The notes under the pieces were generated by a model. That model searched no databases. It was not told the DNA's origin and saw nothing but the letters and a program-made list of their open reading frames with translations. Positions 36,001 to 48,939 of a stretch of DNA of 64,000 nt are shown one piece after another (position 1 is the first letter of the stretch; each line of letters starts with the position of its first letter). A program made the translations under genes and the position numbers. The DNA is from Hydractinia symbiolongicarpus (Eukaryota > Cnidaria > Hydrozoa > Anthoathecata > Hydractiniidae): positions 744,001 through 808,000 of the forward strand of contig NC_079881.1 in NCBI RefSeq assembly GCF_029227915.1, given 5' to 3'.

Positions 36001-39000
36001 CTCCCTGGGTACTTTCTTTGTATACTTTTGACTATACGGGCCGAGTCCGGGGTTTACGGGAAATGGCGGGTTTTCGTTTGCCTGCGATTAAACTCCTTTT
36101 ATTCAGCGTCTCATCAAAAAAGAAAACATTTTTGAAAACTACAAGTCTCATGCGCTTTAGTGGTGAAAAGATAATTTAAAAAATCGTTTTGGAAATGAGT
36201 TTACTCAAAGGGTACTTTCTTTGTACACATTCGACTATACGGGCCAAGCTCGGGATTTACGGGAAATCGCGGAATTTCGTTTGCCGGCGATTAAAACACT
36301 TTCACTAAGCGTCTCATCAAAAATGAAAACATTTCTGAAAACTACAAGTCTCATGCGTTTTAGTTGTGAAAAAATAATTTAAAAAATCGTTCGGGAAATG
36401 AGTTTACTCCCTGGGTACTTTCTTTGTATACTTTTGACTACACGGGCCGGGTCGGAGATTTACAGGAAGTCGCGGGTTTTCGTTTGCCGGCGATTAATCT
36501 TCTTTTATTCAGCGTCTCATCAAAAATGAAAACATTTTTAAAAACTACAAGTCTCATGAGCTTTAGTGGTTAAATAATAATTTAAAAAATCGTTCGGGAA
36601 ATGAGTTTACTCCCTGGGTACTTTCTTTGTATACATTCGACTATACGGGCCAAGCCCGGGATGTACGGGAAATCGCGGGTTTCCTTTGCCGGCGATTAAA
36701 CTTCTTTTATTCAGCGTCTCATCAAAAATGAAAACATTTTTGAAAACTACAAGTCTCATGCGTTTTAGTGGTTAAATAATAATTTAAAAAATCGTTCGGG
36801 AAATGAGTTTACTCCCTGGGTACTTTCTTTGTATACATTCGACTATACGGGCCAAGCCCGGGATGTACGGGAAATCGCGGGTTTCCTTTGCCGGCGATTA
36901 AACTTCTTTTATTCAGCGTCTCATCAAAAATGAAAACATTTTTGAAAACTACAAGTCTCATGCGTTTTAGTGGTGAAAAGATAATTTAAAAAATCGTTTT
37001 GGAAATGAGTTTACTCACAGGGTACTTTCTTTGTATACTTTTGACTATACGGGCCGAGTCCGGGATTTACGCGAAGTCGCGGGTTTTCGTTTGCCAGCGA
37101 TTAAACTTCTTTTATTCAGCGTCTCATCAAAAATGAAAACATTTTTGAAAACTACAAGTCTCATGCGGTTTAGTGCTGAAAAGATAATTTAAAAAATCGT
37201 TTTGGAAATGAGTTTACTCACAGGGTACTTTCTTTGTATACATTCGACTATACGGGCCAAGCCCGGGATTTATGGGAAATCGCAGGTTTTCGTTTGCCGG
37301 CGATTAAACCACTTTCATTAAGCGTCTCATCAAAAATGAAAACATTTCTGAAAACTACAAGTCTCATGCGTTTTAGTGATGAAAAAATAATTTAAAAAAT
37401 CGTTCGGGAAATGAGTTTACTCCCTGGGTACTTTCTTTGTATACTTTTGACTATACGGGCGGAGTCAGGGATTTACGGGAAGTCGCGGGTTTTAGTTTGC
37501 CGGCGATTAAACTTCTTTTATTCAGCGTCTCATCAAAAATGAAAACATTTTTAAAAACTACAAGTCTCATGGGCTTTAGTGGTTAAATAATAATTTAAAA
37601 AATCGTTTGCGAATTCAGTTTACTCCCTGGATACTTTCTTTGTATACATTCGACTATACGGGCCAAGCCCGGGATGTACGGGAAATCGCGGGTTTTGGTT
37701 TGCCGGCGATTAAACCACTTTCATTAGGCGTCTCATCAAAAATGAAAACATTTGTGAAAACTACAAGTATCATGCGTTTTAGTGATGAAAAAATAATTTA
37801 AAAAATCGTTCGGGAAATGAGTTTACTCCCTGGGTACTTTCTTTGTATACTTTTGACTATACGGGCCGAGTCCGGGATTTACGGGAAGTCGCGGTTTTTC
37901 GTTTGCCGGCGATTAAACTTCTTTTATTCAGCGTCTCATCAAAAGTGAAAACATTTTTGAAAACTACAAGTCTCATGCGTTTTAGTGGTGAAAAGACAAT
38001 TTAAAAAATCGTTTTGGAAATGAGTTTACTCACAGGGTACTTTCTTTGTATACATTCGACTATACGGGCCAATCCCGGGATTTATGGGAAATCGCGGGTT
38101 TTCGTTTGCCGGCGATTAAACCACTTTCATTAAGCGTCTCATCAAAAATGAAAACATTTTTAAAAACTACAAGTCTCATGCGTTTTAGTGATGAAAAAAT
38201 AATTTAAAAAATCGTTCGGGAAATGAGTTTACTCCCTGGGTACTTTCTTTGTATACTTTTGACTATACGGGCGGAGTCCGGGATTTACGGGAAGTCGCGG
38301 GTTTTAGTTTGCCGGCGATTAAACTTCTTTTATTCAGCGTCTCATCAAAAATGAAAACATTTTTAAAAACTACAAGTCTCATGGGCTTTAGTGGTTAAAT
38401 AATAATTTAAAAAATCGTTTGCGAATTCAGTTTACTCCCTGGATACTTTCTTTGTATACATTCGACTATACGGGCCAAGCCCGGGATGTACGGGAAATCG
38501 CGGGTTTTGGTTTGCCGGCGATTAAACCACTTTCATTAGGCGTCTCATCAAAAATGAAAACATTTGTGAAAACTACAAGTCTCATGCGTTTTAGTGATGA
38601 AAAAATAATTTAAAAAATCGTTTGGGAAATGAGTTTACTCCCTGGGTACTTTCTTTGTATACTTTTGACTATACGGGCCGAGTCCGGGATTTACGGGAAG
38701 TCGCGGGTTTTCGTTTGCCGGCGATTAAACTTCTTTTATTCAGCGTCTCATCAAAAATGAAAACATTTTTGTAAACTACAAGTCTCATGCGTTTTAGTGG
38801 TGAAAAAATAATTTAAAAAATCGCTCGGGAAAAGAGTTTACTCCCTGGGTACTTTCTTTGTATACTTTTGACTATACGGGCCGAGTCCGGGGTTTACGGG
38901 AAATGGCGGGTTTTCGTTTGCCTGCGATTAAACTCCTTTTATTCAGCGTCTCATCAAAAAAGAAAACATTTTTGAAAACTACAAGTCTCATGCGCTTTAG

Positions 39001-42000
39001 TGGTGAAAAGATAATTTAAAAAATCGTTTTGGAAATGAGTTTACTCAAAGGGTACTTTCTTTGTACACATTCGACTATACGGGCCAAGCTCGGGATTTAC
39101 GGGAAATCGCGGAATTTCGTTTGCCGGCGATTAAAACACTTTCACTAAGCGTCTCATCAAAAATGAAAACATTTCTGAAAACTACAAGTCTCATGCGTTT
39201 TAGTTGTGAAAAAATAATTTAAAAAATCGTTCGGGAAATGAGTTTACTCCCTGGGTACTTTCTTTGTATACTTTTGACTACACGGGCCGGGTCGGAGATT
39301 TACAGGAAGTCGCGGGTTTTCGTTTGCCGGCGATTAATCTTCTTTTATTCAGCGTCTCATCAAAAATGAAAACATTTTTAAAAACTACAAGTCTCATGAG
39401 CTTTAGTGGTTAAATAATAATTTAAAAAATCGTTCGGGAAATGAGTTTACTCCCTGGGTACTTTCTTTGTATACATTCGACTATACGGGCCAAGCCCGGG
39501 ATGTACGGGAAATCGCGGGTTTCCTTTGCCTGCGATTAAACTCCTTTTATTCAGCGTCTCATCAAAAAAGAAAACATTTTTGAAAACTACAAGTCTCATG
39601 CGCTTTAGTGGTGAAAAGATAATTTAAAAAATCGTTTTGGAAATGAGTTTACTCAAAGGGTACTTTCTTTGTACACATTCGACTATACGGGCCAAGCTCG
39701 GGATTTACGGGAAATCGCGGAATTTCGTTTGCCGGCGATTAAAACACTTTCACTAAGCGTCTCATCAAAAATGAAAACATTTCTGAAAACTACAAGTCTC
39801 ATGCGTTTTAGTTGTGAAAAAATAATTTAAAAAATCGTTCGGGAAATGAGTTTACTCCCTGGGTACTTTCTTTGTATACTTTTGACTACACGGGCCGGGT
39901 CGGAGATTTACAGGAAGTCGCGGGTTTTCGTTTGCCGGCGATTAATCTTCTTTTATTCAGCGTCTCATCAAAAATGAAAACATTTTTAAAAACTACAAGT
40001 CTCATGAGCTTTAGTGGTTAAATAATAATTTAAAAAATCGTTCGGGAAATGAGTTTACTCCCTGGGTACTTTCTTTGTATACATTCGACTATACGGGCCA
40101 AGCCCGGGATGTACGGGAAATCGCGGGTTTCCTTTGCCGGCGATTAAACTTCTTTTATTCAGCGTCTCATCAAAAATGAAAACATTTTTGAAAACTACAA
40201 GTCTCATGCGTTTTAGTGGTGAAAAGATAATTTAAAAAATCGTTTTGGAAATGAGTTTACTCACAGGGTACTTTCTTTGTATACTTTTGACTATACGGGC
40301 CGAGTCCGGGATTTACGGGAAGTCGCGGGTTTTCGTTTGCCAGCGATTAAACTTCTTTTATTCAGCGTCTCATCAAAAATGAAAACATTTTTGAAAACTA
40401 CAAGTCTCATGCGGTTTAGTGCTGAAAAGATAATTTAAAAAATCGTTTTGGAAATGAGTTTACTCACAGGGTACTTTCTTTGTATACATTCGACTATACG
40501 GGCCAAGCCCGGGATTTATGGGAAATCGCAGGTTTTCGTTTGCCGGCGATTAAACCACTTTCATTAAGCGTCTCATCAAAAATGAAAACATTTCTGAAAA
40601 CTACAAGTCTCATGCGTTTTAGTGATGAAAAAATAATTTAAAAAATCGTTCGGGAAATGAGTTTACTCCCTGGGTACTTTCTTTGTATACTTTTGACTAT
40701 ACGGGCGGAGTCAGGGACTTACGGAAAGTCGCGGGTTTTAGTTTGCCGGCGATTAAACTTCTTTTATTCAGCGTCTCATCAAAAATGAAAACATTTTTAA
40801 AAACTACAAGTCTCATGGGCTTTAGTGGTTAAATAATAATTTAAAAAATCGTTTGCGAATTCAGTTTACTCCCTGGATACTTTCTTTGTATACATTCGAC
40901 TATACGGGCCAAGCCCGGGATGTACGGGAAATCGCGGGTTTGGTTTGCCGGCGATTAAACCACTTTCATTAGGCGTCTCATCAAAAATGAAAACATTTGT
41001 GAAAACTACAAGTCTCATGCGTTTTAGTGATGAAAAAATAATTTAAAAAATCGTTCGGGAAATGAGTTTACTCCCTGGGTACTTTCTTTGTATACTTTTG
41101 ACTATACGGGCCGAGTCCGGGATTTACGGGAAGTCGCGGGTTTTCGTTTGCCGGCGATTAAACTTCTTTTATTCAGCGTCTCATCAAAAGTGAAAACATT
41201 TTTGAAAACTACAAGTCTCATGCGTTTTAGTGGTGAAAAGACAATTTAAAAAATCGTTTTGGAAATGAGTTTACTCACAGGGTACTTTCTTTGTATACAT
41301 TCGACTATACGGGCCAATCCCGGGATTTATGGGAAATCGCGGGTTTTCGTTTGCCGGCGATTAAACCACTTTCATTAAGCGTCTCATCAAAAATGAAAAC
41401 ATTTTTAAAAACTACAAGTCTCATGCGTTTTAGTGATGAAAAAATAATTTAAAAAATCGTTCGGGAAATGAGTTTACTCCCTGGGTACTTTCTTTGTATA
41501 CTTTTGACTATACGGGCGGAGTCCGGGATTTACGGGAAGTCGCGGGTTTTAGTTTGCCGGCGATTAAACTTCTTTTATTCAGCGTCTCATCAAAAATGAA
41601 AACATTTTTAAAAACTACAAGTCTCATGGGCTTTAGTGGTTAAATAATAATTTAAAAAATCGTTTGCGAATTCAGTTTACTCCCTGGATACTTTCTTTGT
41701 ATACATTCGACTATACGGGCCAAGCCCGGGATGTACGGGAAATCGCGGGTTTTGGTTTGCCGGCGATTAAACCACTTTCATTAGGCGTCTCATCAAAAAT
41801 GAAAACATTTGTGAAAACTACAAGTCTCATGCGTTTTAGTGATGAAAAAATAATTTAAAAAATCGTTCGGGAAATGAGTTTACTCCCTGGGTACTTTCTT
41901 TGTATACTTTTGACTATACGGGCCGAGTCCGGGATTTACGGGAAGTCGCGGGTTTTCGTTTGCCGGCGATTAAACTTCTTTTATTCAGCGTCTCATCAAA

Positions 42001-45000
42001 AATGAAAACATTTTTAAAAACTACAAGTCTCATGGGCTTTAGTGGTGAAATAATGATTTAAAAAATCGTTCGGGAAATGCGTTTACTCCCTGGGTACTTT
42101 CTTTGTATACTTTTGAATATACAGCCGAGTCGGGGATTTTCCGGGAAGTTGCGGGTTTTCGTTTGCCGGCGATTTAACTTCTTTTATTCAGCGTATCATC
42201 AAAAGTGAAAACATTTTTAAAAACTACAAGTCTCATGGGCTTTAGTGGTTAAATAATAATTTAAAAAATCGTTTGCGAATTCAGTTTACTCCCTGGATAC
42301 TTTCTTTGTATACATTCGACTATACGGGCCAAGCCCGGGATGTACGGGAAATCGCGGGTTTTGGTTTGCCGGCGATTAAACCACTTTCATTAGGCGTCTC
42401 ATCAAAAATGAAAAAATTTTTAAAAACTACAAGTCTCATGGGCTTTAGTGGTGAAATAATAATTTAAAAAATCGTTCGGGAGATTAGTTTACTCCCAGGG
42501 TACTTTCTTTGTATACTTTTGACTATACGGGCCGAGTTCAGGATTTACGGGAAATCGCAGGTTTTTGTTTGCCGGCGATTAAACTTCTTTTATTCAGCGT
42601 CTCATCAAAAATGAAAACATTTTTGTAAACTACAAGTCTCATGCGTTTTAGTGGTGAAAAAATAATTTAAAAAATCGCTCGGGAAAAGAGTTTACTCCCT
42701 GGGTACTTTCTTTGTATACTTTTGACTATACGGGCCGAGTCCGGGGTTTACGGGAAATGGCGGGTTTTCGTTTGCCTGCGATTAAACTCCTTTTATTCAG
42801 CGTCTCATCAAAAAAGAAAACATTTTTGAAAACTACAAGTCTCATGCGCTTTAGTGGTGAAAAGATAATTTAAAAAATCGTTTTGGAAATGAGTTTACTC
42901 AAAGGGTACTTTCTTTGTATACATTCGACTATACGGGCCAAGCTCGGGATTTACGGGAAATCGCGGAATTTCGTTTGCCGGCGATTAAAACACTTTCACT
43001 AAGCGTCTCATCAAAAATGAAAACATTTCTGAAAACTACAAGTCTCATGCGTTTTAGTTGTGAAAAAATAATTTAAAAAATCGTTCGGGAAATGAGTTTA
43101 CTCCCTGGGTACTTTCTTTGTATACTTTTGACTACACGGGCCGAGTCGGAGATTTACAGGAAGTCGCGGGTTTTCGTTTGCCGGCGATTAATCTTCTTTT
43201 ATTCAGCGTCTCATCAAAAATGAAAACATTTTTAAAAACTACAAGTCTCATGAGCTTTAGTGGTTAAATAATAATTTAAAAAATCGTTCGGGAAATGAGT
43301 TTACTCCCTGGGTACTTTCTTTGTATACATTCGACTATACGGGCCAAGCCCGGGATGTACGGGAAATCGCGGGTTTCCTTTGCCGGCGATTAAACTTCTT
43401 TTATTCAGCGTCTCATCAAAAATGAAAACATTTTTGAAAACTACAAGTCTCATGCGTTTTAGTGGTGAAAAGATAATTTAAAAAATCGTTTTGGAAATGA
43501 GTTTACTCACAGGGTACTTTCTTTGTATACTTTTGACTATACGGGCCGAGTCCGGGATTTACGTGAAGTCGCGGGTTTTCGTTTGCCGGCGATTAAACTT
43601 CTTTTATTCAGCGTCTCATCAAAAATGAAAACATTTTTGAAAACTACAAGTCTCATGCGGTTTAGTGCTGAAAAGATAATTTAAAAAATCGTTTTGGAAA
43701 TGAGTTTACTCACAGGGTACTTTCTTTGTATACATTCGACTATACGGGCCAAGCCCGGGATTTATGGGAAATCGAAGGTTTTCGTTTGCCGGCGATTAAA
43801 CCACTTTCATTAAGCGTCTCATCAAAAATGAAAACATTTCTGAAAACTACAAGTCTCATGCGTTTTAGTGATGAAAAAATAATTTAAAAAATCGTTCGGG
43901 AAATGAGTTTACTCCCTGGGTACTTTCTTTGTATACTTTTGACTATACGGGCCGAGTCCGGGATTTACGGGAAGTCGCGGGTTTTAGTTTGGCGGCGATT
44001 AAACTTCTTTTATTCAGCGTCTCATCAAAAATGAAAACATTTTTGAAAACTACAAGTCTCATGCGTTTTAGTGGTGAAAAGATAATTTAAAAAATCGTTT
44101 TGGAAATGAGTTTACTCACAGGGTACTTTCTTTGTATACATTCGACTATACAAGCCAAGCCCGGGATTTACGGGAAATCGCGGGTTTTCGTTTGCCGGCG
44201 ATTAAACCACTTTCATTAAGCGTCTCATCAAAAATGAAAACATTTCTGAAAACTACAAGTCTCATGCGTTTTAGTGATGAAAAAATAATTTAAAAAATCG
44301 TTCGGAAAATGAGTTTACTCCCTGGGTACCTTCTTTGTATACTTTTGACTATACGGTCCGAGTCCGGGATTTATGGGAAATCGTGGGTTTTCTTTTGCCG
44401 GCGATTAAACTTCTTTTATTCAGCATCTCATCAAAAATGAAAACATTTTTAAAAACTACAAGTCTCATGGGCTTTAGTGGTGAAATAATAATTTAAAAAA
44501 TCGTTCGGGAAATGAGTTTACTCCCTGGGTACTTTCTTTGTATACTTTTGACTATACGGGCCGAGTCCGGGATTTGCGGGAAGTCGCGGGTTTTCGTTTG
44601 CCGGCGATTAAACTTCTTTTAGTCAGCGTCTCATCAAAAATGAAAACATTTTTGAAAACTACAAGTCTCATGGGCTTTAGTGGTGAAATAATAATTTAAA
44701 AAATCGTTGGGGAAATGAGTTTACTCCCTGGGTACTTTCTTTGTATACTTTTGACTATACGGCCGAGTCGGGGATTTTCCGGGAAGTTGCGGGTTTTCGT
44801 TTGCCGGCGATTAAACTTCTTTTATTCAGCGTGTCATCAAAAGTGAAAACATTTTTAAAAACTACAAGTCTCATGGGCTTGAGTGGTTAAATAATAATTT
44901 AAAAAATCGTTCGCGAAATGGGTTTACTCCCTGGGTACTTTCTTTGTATACATTCGACTATACGGGCCAAGCCCGGGATGTACGGGAAATCGCGGGTTTT

Positions 45001-45300
45001 TGTTTGCCGGCGATTAAACCACTTTCATTAAGCGTCTCATCAAAAATGAAAACATTTCTGAAAACTACAAGTCTCATGCGTTTTAGTGATGAAAAAATAA
45101 TTTAAAAAATCGTTCGGGAAATGAGTTTACTCCCTGGGTACTTTCTTTGTATACTTTTGACTATACGGGCCGATTCCGGGATTTACGGGAAGTCGCGGGT
45201 TTTCGTTTGCCGGCGATTAAACTTCTTTTATTCAGCGTCTCATCAAAAATGAAAACATTTTTAAAAACTACAAGTCTCATGGGCTTTAGTGGTTAAATAA
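36001..45300 (+). repeat. 16-mer HOR, 3,246-bp spacing, with internal gains and losses
   Basis: The GCGGTTTAGTGCTG monomer lies at 37,166, 40,412 and 43,658, exactly 3,246 bp apart each time. TAGTTGTGAA at 39,809 and 43,055 shows the same spacing. Copies differ by whole monomers: an extra single monomer at about 36,690-36,890, an extra 608-bp trimer at 38,921-39,528, and three fewer monomers before 38,800 than before 42,660. Confidence 0.83.
38921..40136 (+). repeat. Tandem 608-bp trimer duplication with visible junction
   Basis: CCTGCGATTAAACTCC begins at 38,921 and again at 39,529; TAGTTGTGAA lies at 39,201 and 39,809. At 39,521-39,530 the sequence is TTCCTTTGCC followed by TGCGATTAAACTCC. 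This joins the left half of one monomer type to the right half of another. The second unit ends at about 40,137 in the normal TTCCTTTGCCGGCG form. Confidence 0.85.
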
Positions 45301-48300
45301 TAATTTAAAAAATCGTTCGGGAAATGAGTTTACTCCCTGGGTACTTTCTTTGTATACATTCGACTATACGGGCCAAGCCCGGGATGTACGGGAAATCGCG
45401 GGTTTCCTTTGCCGGCGATTAAACTTCTTTTATTCAGCGTCTCATCAAAAATGAAAACATTTTTGAAAACTACAAGTCTCATGCGTTTTAGTGGTGAAAA
45501 GATAATTTAAAAAATCGTTTTGGAAATGAGTTTACTCACAGGGTACTTTCTTTGTATACTTTTGACTATACGGGCCGAGTCCGGGATTTACGGGAAGTCG
45601 CGGGTTTTCGTTTGCCGGCGATTAAACTTCTTTTATTCAGCGTCTCATCAAAAATGAAAACATTTTTGAAAACTACAAGTCTCATGCGGTTTAGTGCTGA
45701 AAAGATAATTTAAAAAATCGTTTTGGAAATGAGTTTACTCACAGGGTACTTTCTTTGTATACATTCGACTATACGGGCCAAGCCCGGGATTTATGGGAAA
45801 TCGCAGGTTTTCGTTTGCCGGCGATTAAACCACTTTCATTAAGCGTCTCATCAAAAATGAAAACATTTCTGAAAACTACAAGTCTCATGCGTTTTAGTGA
45901 TGAAAAAATAATTTAAAAAATCGTTCGGGAAATGAGTTTACTCCCTGGGTACTTTCTTTGTATACTTTTGACTATACGGGCGGAGTCCGGGATTTACGGG
46001 AAGTCGCGGGTTTTAGTTTGCCGGCGATTAAACTTCTTTTATTCAGCGTCTCATCAAAAATGAAAACATTTTTAAAAACTACAAGTCTCATGGGCTTTAG
46101 TGGTGAAATAATAATTTAAAAAATCGTTCGGGAAATGAGTTTACTCCCTGGGTACTTTCTTTGTATACATTCGACTATACGGGCCAAGCCCGGGATGTAC
46201 GGGAAATCGCGGGTTTCCTTTGCCGGCGATTAAACTTCTTTTATTCAGCGTCTCATCAAAAATGAAAACATTTTTGAAAACTACAAGTCTCATGCGTTTT
46301 AGTGGTGAAAAGATAATTTAAAAAATCGTTTTGGAAATGAGTTTACTCACAGGGTACTTTCTTTGTATACTTTTGACTATACGGGCCGAGTCCGGGATTT
46401 ACGGGAAGTCGCGGGTTTTCGTTTGCCGGCGATTAAACTTCTTTTATTCAGCGTCTCATCAAAAATGAAAACATTTTTGAAAACTACAAGTCTCATGCGG
46501 TTTAGTGCTGAAAAGATAATTTAAAAAATCGTTTTGGAAATGAGTTTACTCACAGGGTACTTTCTTTGTATACATTCGACTATACGGGCCAAGCCCGGGA
46601 TTTATGGGAAATCGCAGGTTTTCGTTTGCCGGCGATTAAACCACTTTCATTAAGCGTCTCATCAAAAATGAAAACATTTCTGAAAACTACAAGTCTCATG
46701 CGTTTTAGTGATGAAAAAATAATTTAAAAAATCGTTCGGGAAATGAGTTTACTCCCTGGGTACTTTCTTTGTATACTTTTGACTATACGGGCGGAGTCCG
46801 GGATTTACGGGAAGTCGCGGGTTTTAGTTTGCCGGCGATTAAACTTCTTTTATTCAGCGTCTCATCAAAAATGAAAACATTTTTAAAAACTACAAGTCTC
46901 ATGGGCTTTAGTGGTGAAATAATAATTTAAAAAATCGTTCGGGAAATGAGTTTACTCCCAGGGTACTTTCTTTGTATACTTTTGACTATACGGGCTGAGT
47001 CCAGGATTTACGGGAAATCGCAGGTTTTCGTTTGCCGGCGATTAAACTTCTTTCATTCAGCGTCTCATCAAAAATGAAAACATTTTTGAAAACTACAAGT
47101 CTCATGCGTTTTAGTGGTGAAAAGATAATTTAAAAAATCGTTTTGGAAATGAGTTTACTCACAGGGTACTTTCTTTGTATACATTCGACTATACAAGCCA
47201 AGCCCGGGATTTACGGGAAATCGCGGGTTTTCGTTTGCCGGCGATTAAACCACTTTCATTAAGCGTCTCATCAAAAATGAAAACATTTCTGAAAACTACA
47301 AGTCTCATGCGTTTTAGTGATGAAAAAATAATTTAAAAAATCGTTCGGAAAATGAGTTTACTCCCTGGGTACCTTCTTTGTATACTTTTGACTATACGGT
47401 CCGAGTCCGGGATTTATGGGAAATCGTGGGTTTTCTTTTGCCGGCGATTAAACTTCTTTTATTCAGCATCTCATCAAAAATGAAAACATTTTTAAAAACT
47501 ACAAGTCTCATGGGCTTTAGTGGTGAAATAATAATTTAAAAAATCGTTCGGGAAATGAGTTTACTCCCTGGGTACTTTCTTTGTATTCTTTTGACTATAC
47601 GGGCCGAGTCCGGGATTTGCGGGAAGTCGCGGGTTTTCGTTTGCCGGCGATTAAACTTCTTTTAGTCAGCGTCTCATCAAAAATGAAAACATTTTTGAAA
47701 ACTACAAGTCTCATGGGCTTTAGTGGTGAAATAATAATTTAAAAAATCGTTGGGGAAATGAGTTTACTCCCTGGGTACTTTCTTTGTATACTTTTGACTA
47801 TACGGCCGAGTCGGGGATTTTCCGGGAAGTTGCGGGTTTTCGTTTGCCGGCGATTAAACTTCTTTTATTCAGCGTGTCATCAAAAGTGAAAACATTTTTA
47901 AAAACTACAAGTCTCATGGGCTTGAGTGGTTAAATAATAATTTAAAAAATCGTTCGCGAAATGGGTTTACTCCCTGGGTACTTTCTTTGTATACATTCGA
48001 CTATACGGGCCAAGCCCGGGATGTACGGGAAATCGCGGGTTTTTGTTTGCCGGCGATTAAACCACTTTCATTAAGCGTCTCATCAAAAATGAAAACATTT
48101 CTGAAAACTACAAGTCTCATGCGTTTTAGTGATGAAAAAATAATTTAAAAAATCGTTCGGGAAATGAGTTTACTCCCTGGGTACTTTCTTTGTATACTTT
48201 TGACTATACGGGCCGAGTCCGGGATTTACGGGAAGTCGCGGGTTTTCGTTTGCCGGCGATTAAACTTCTTTTATTCAGCGTCTCATCAAAAATGAAAACA

Positions 48301-48360
48301 TTTTTAAAAACTACAAGTCTCATGGGCTTTAGTGGTGAAAAAATAATTTAAAAAATCGTT
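44050..48360 (+). repeat. 15-mer offset pair (3,043 bp) around a tetramer duplication
   Basis: Segment 44,050-45,280 recurs at 47,093-48,323: CAAGCCAAGCCCGGG at 44,151 and 47,194, with the same following variants (GGTCCGAG with GAAATCGTGGG, TTTTAGTCAGCG, TACGGCCGAGTCGGGG). Between them a four-monomer unit is duplicated with 811-bp spacing: GGTTTCCTTT at 45,401 and 46,212; GCGGTTTAGTGCTG at 45,687 and 46,498. Confidence 0.8.
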
Positions 48361-48939
48361 CGGGAAATGAGTTTACTCCCAGGGTACTTTCTTTGTATAC
48401 TTTTGACTATACGGGCCGAGTCCAGGATTTACGGGAAATCGCAGGTTTTCGTTTGCCGGCGATTAAACTTCTTTTATTCAGCGTCTCATCAAAAATGAAA
48501 ACATTTTTGTAAACTACAAGTCTCATGCGTTTTAGTGGTGAAAAAATAATTTAAAAAATCGTCGGGAAATGAGTTTACTCCCTGGGTACTTTCTTTGTAT
48601 ACTTTTGACTATACGGCCGAGTCGGCGATTTACGGGAAGTCGCGGGTTTTCGTTTGCCGGCGATTAAACTTCTTTTATTCAGCGTCTCATCAAAAATGAA
48701 AACATTTTTGTAAACTACAAGTCTCATGCGTTTTAGTGGTGAAAAAATAATTTTAAAAATCGTTCGGGAAATGAGTTTACTCCCTGGGTACTTTCTTTGT
48801 ATACTTTTGACTATACGGGCCGAGTCCGGGGTTTACGGGAAATGGCGGGTTTTCGTTTGCCGGCGATTAAACTTCTTTTATTCAGCGTCTCATCAAAAAT
48901 GAAAACATTTCTGAAAACTGCAAGTCTCATGCGTTTTAG

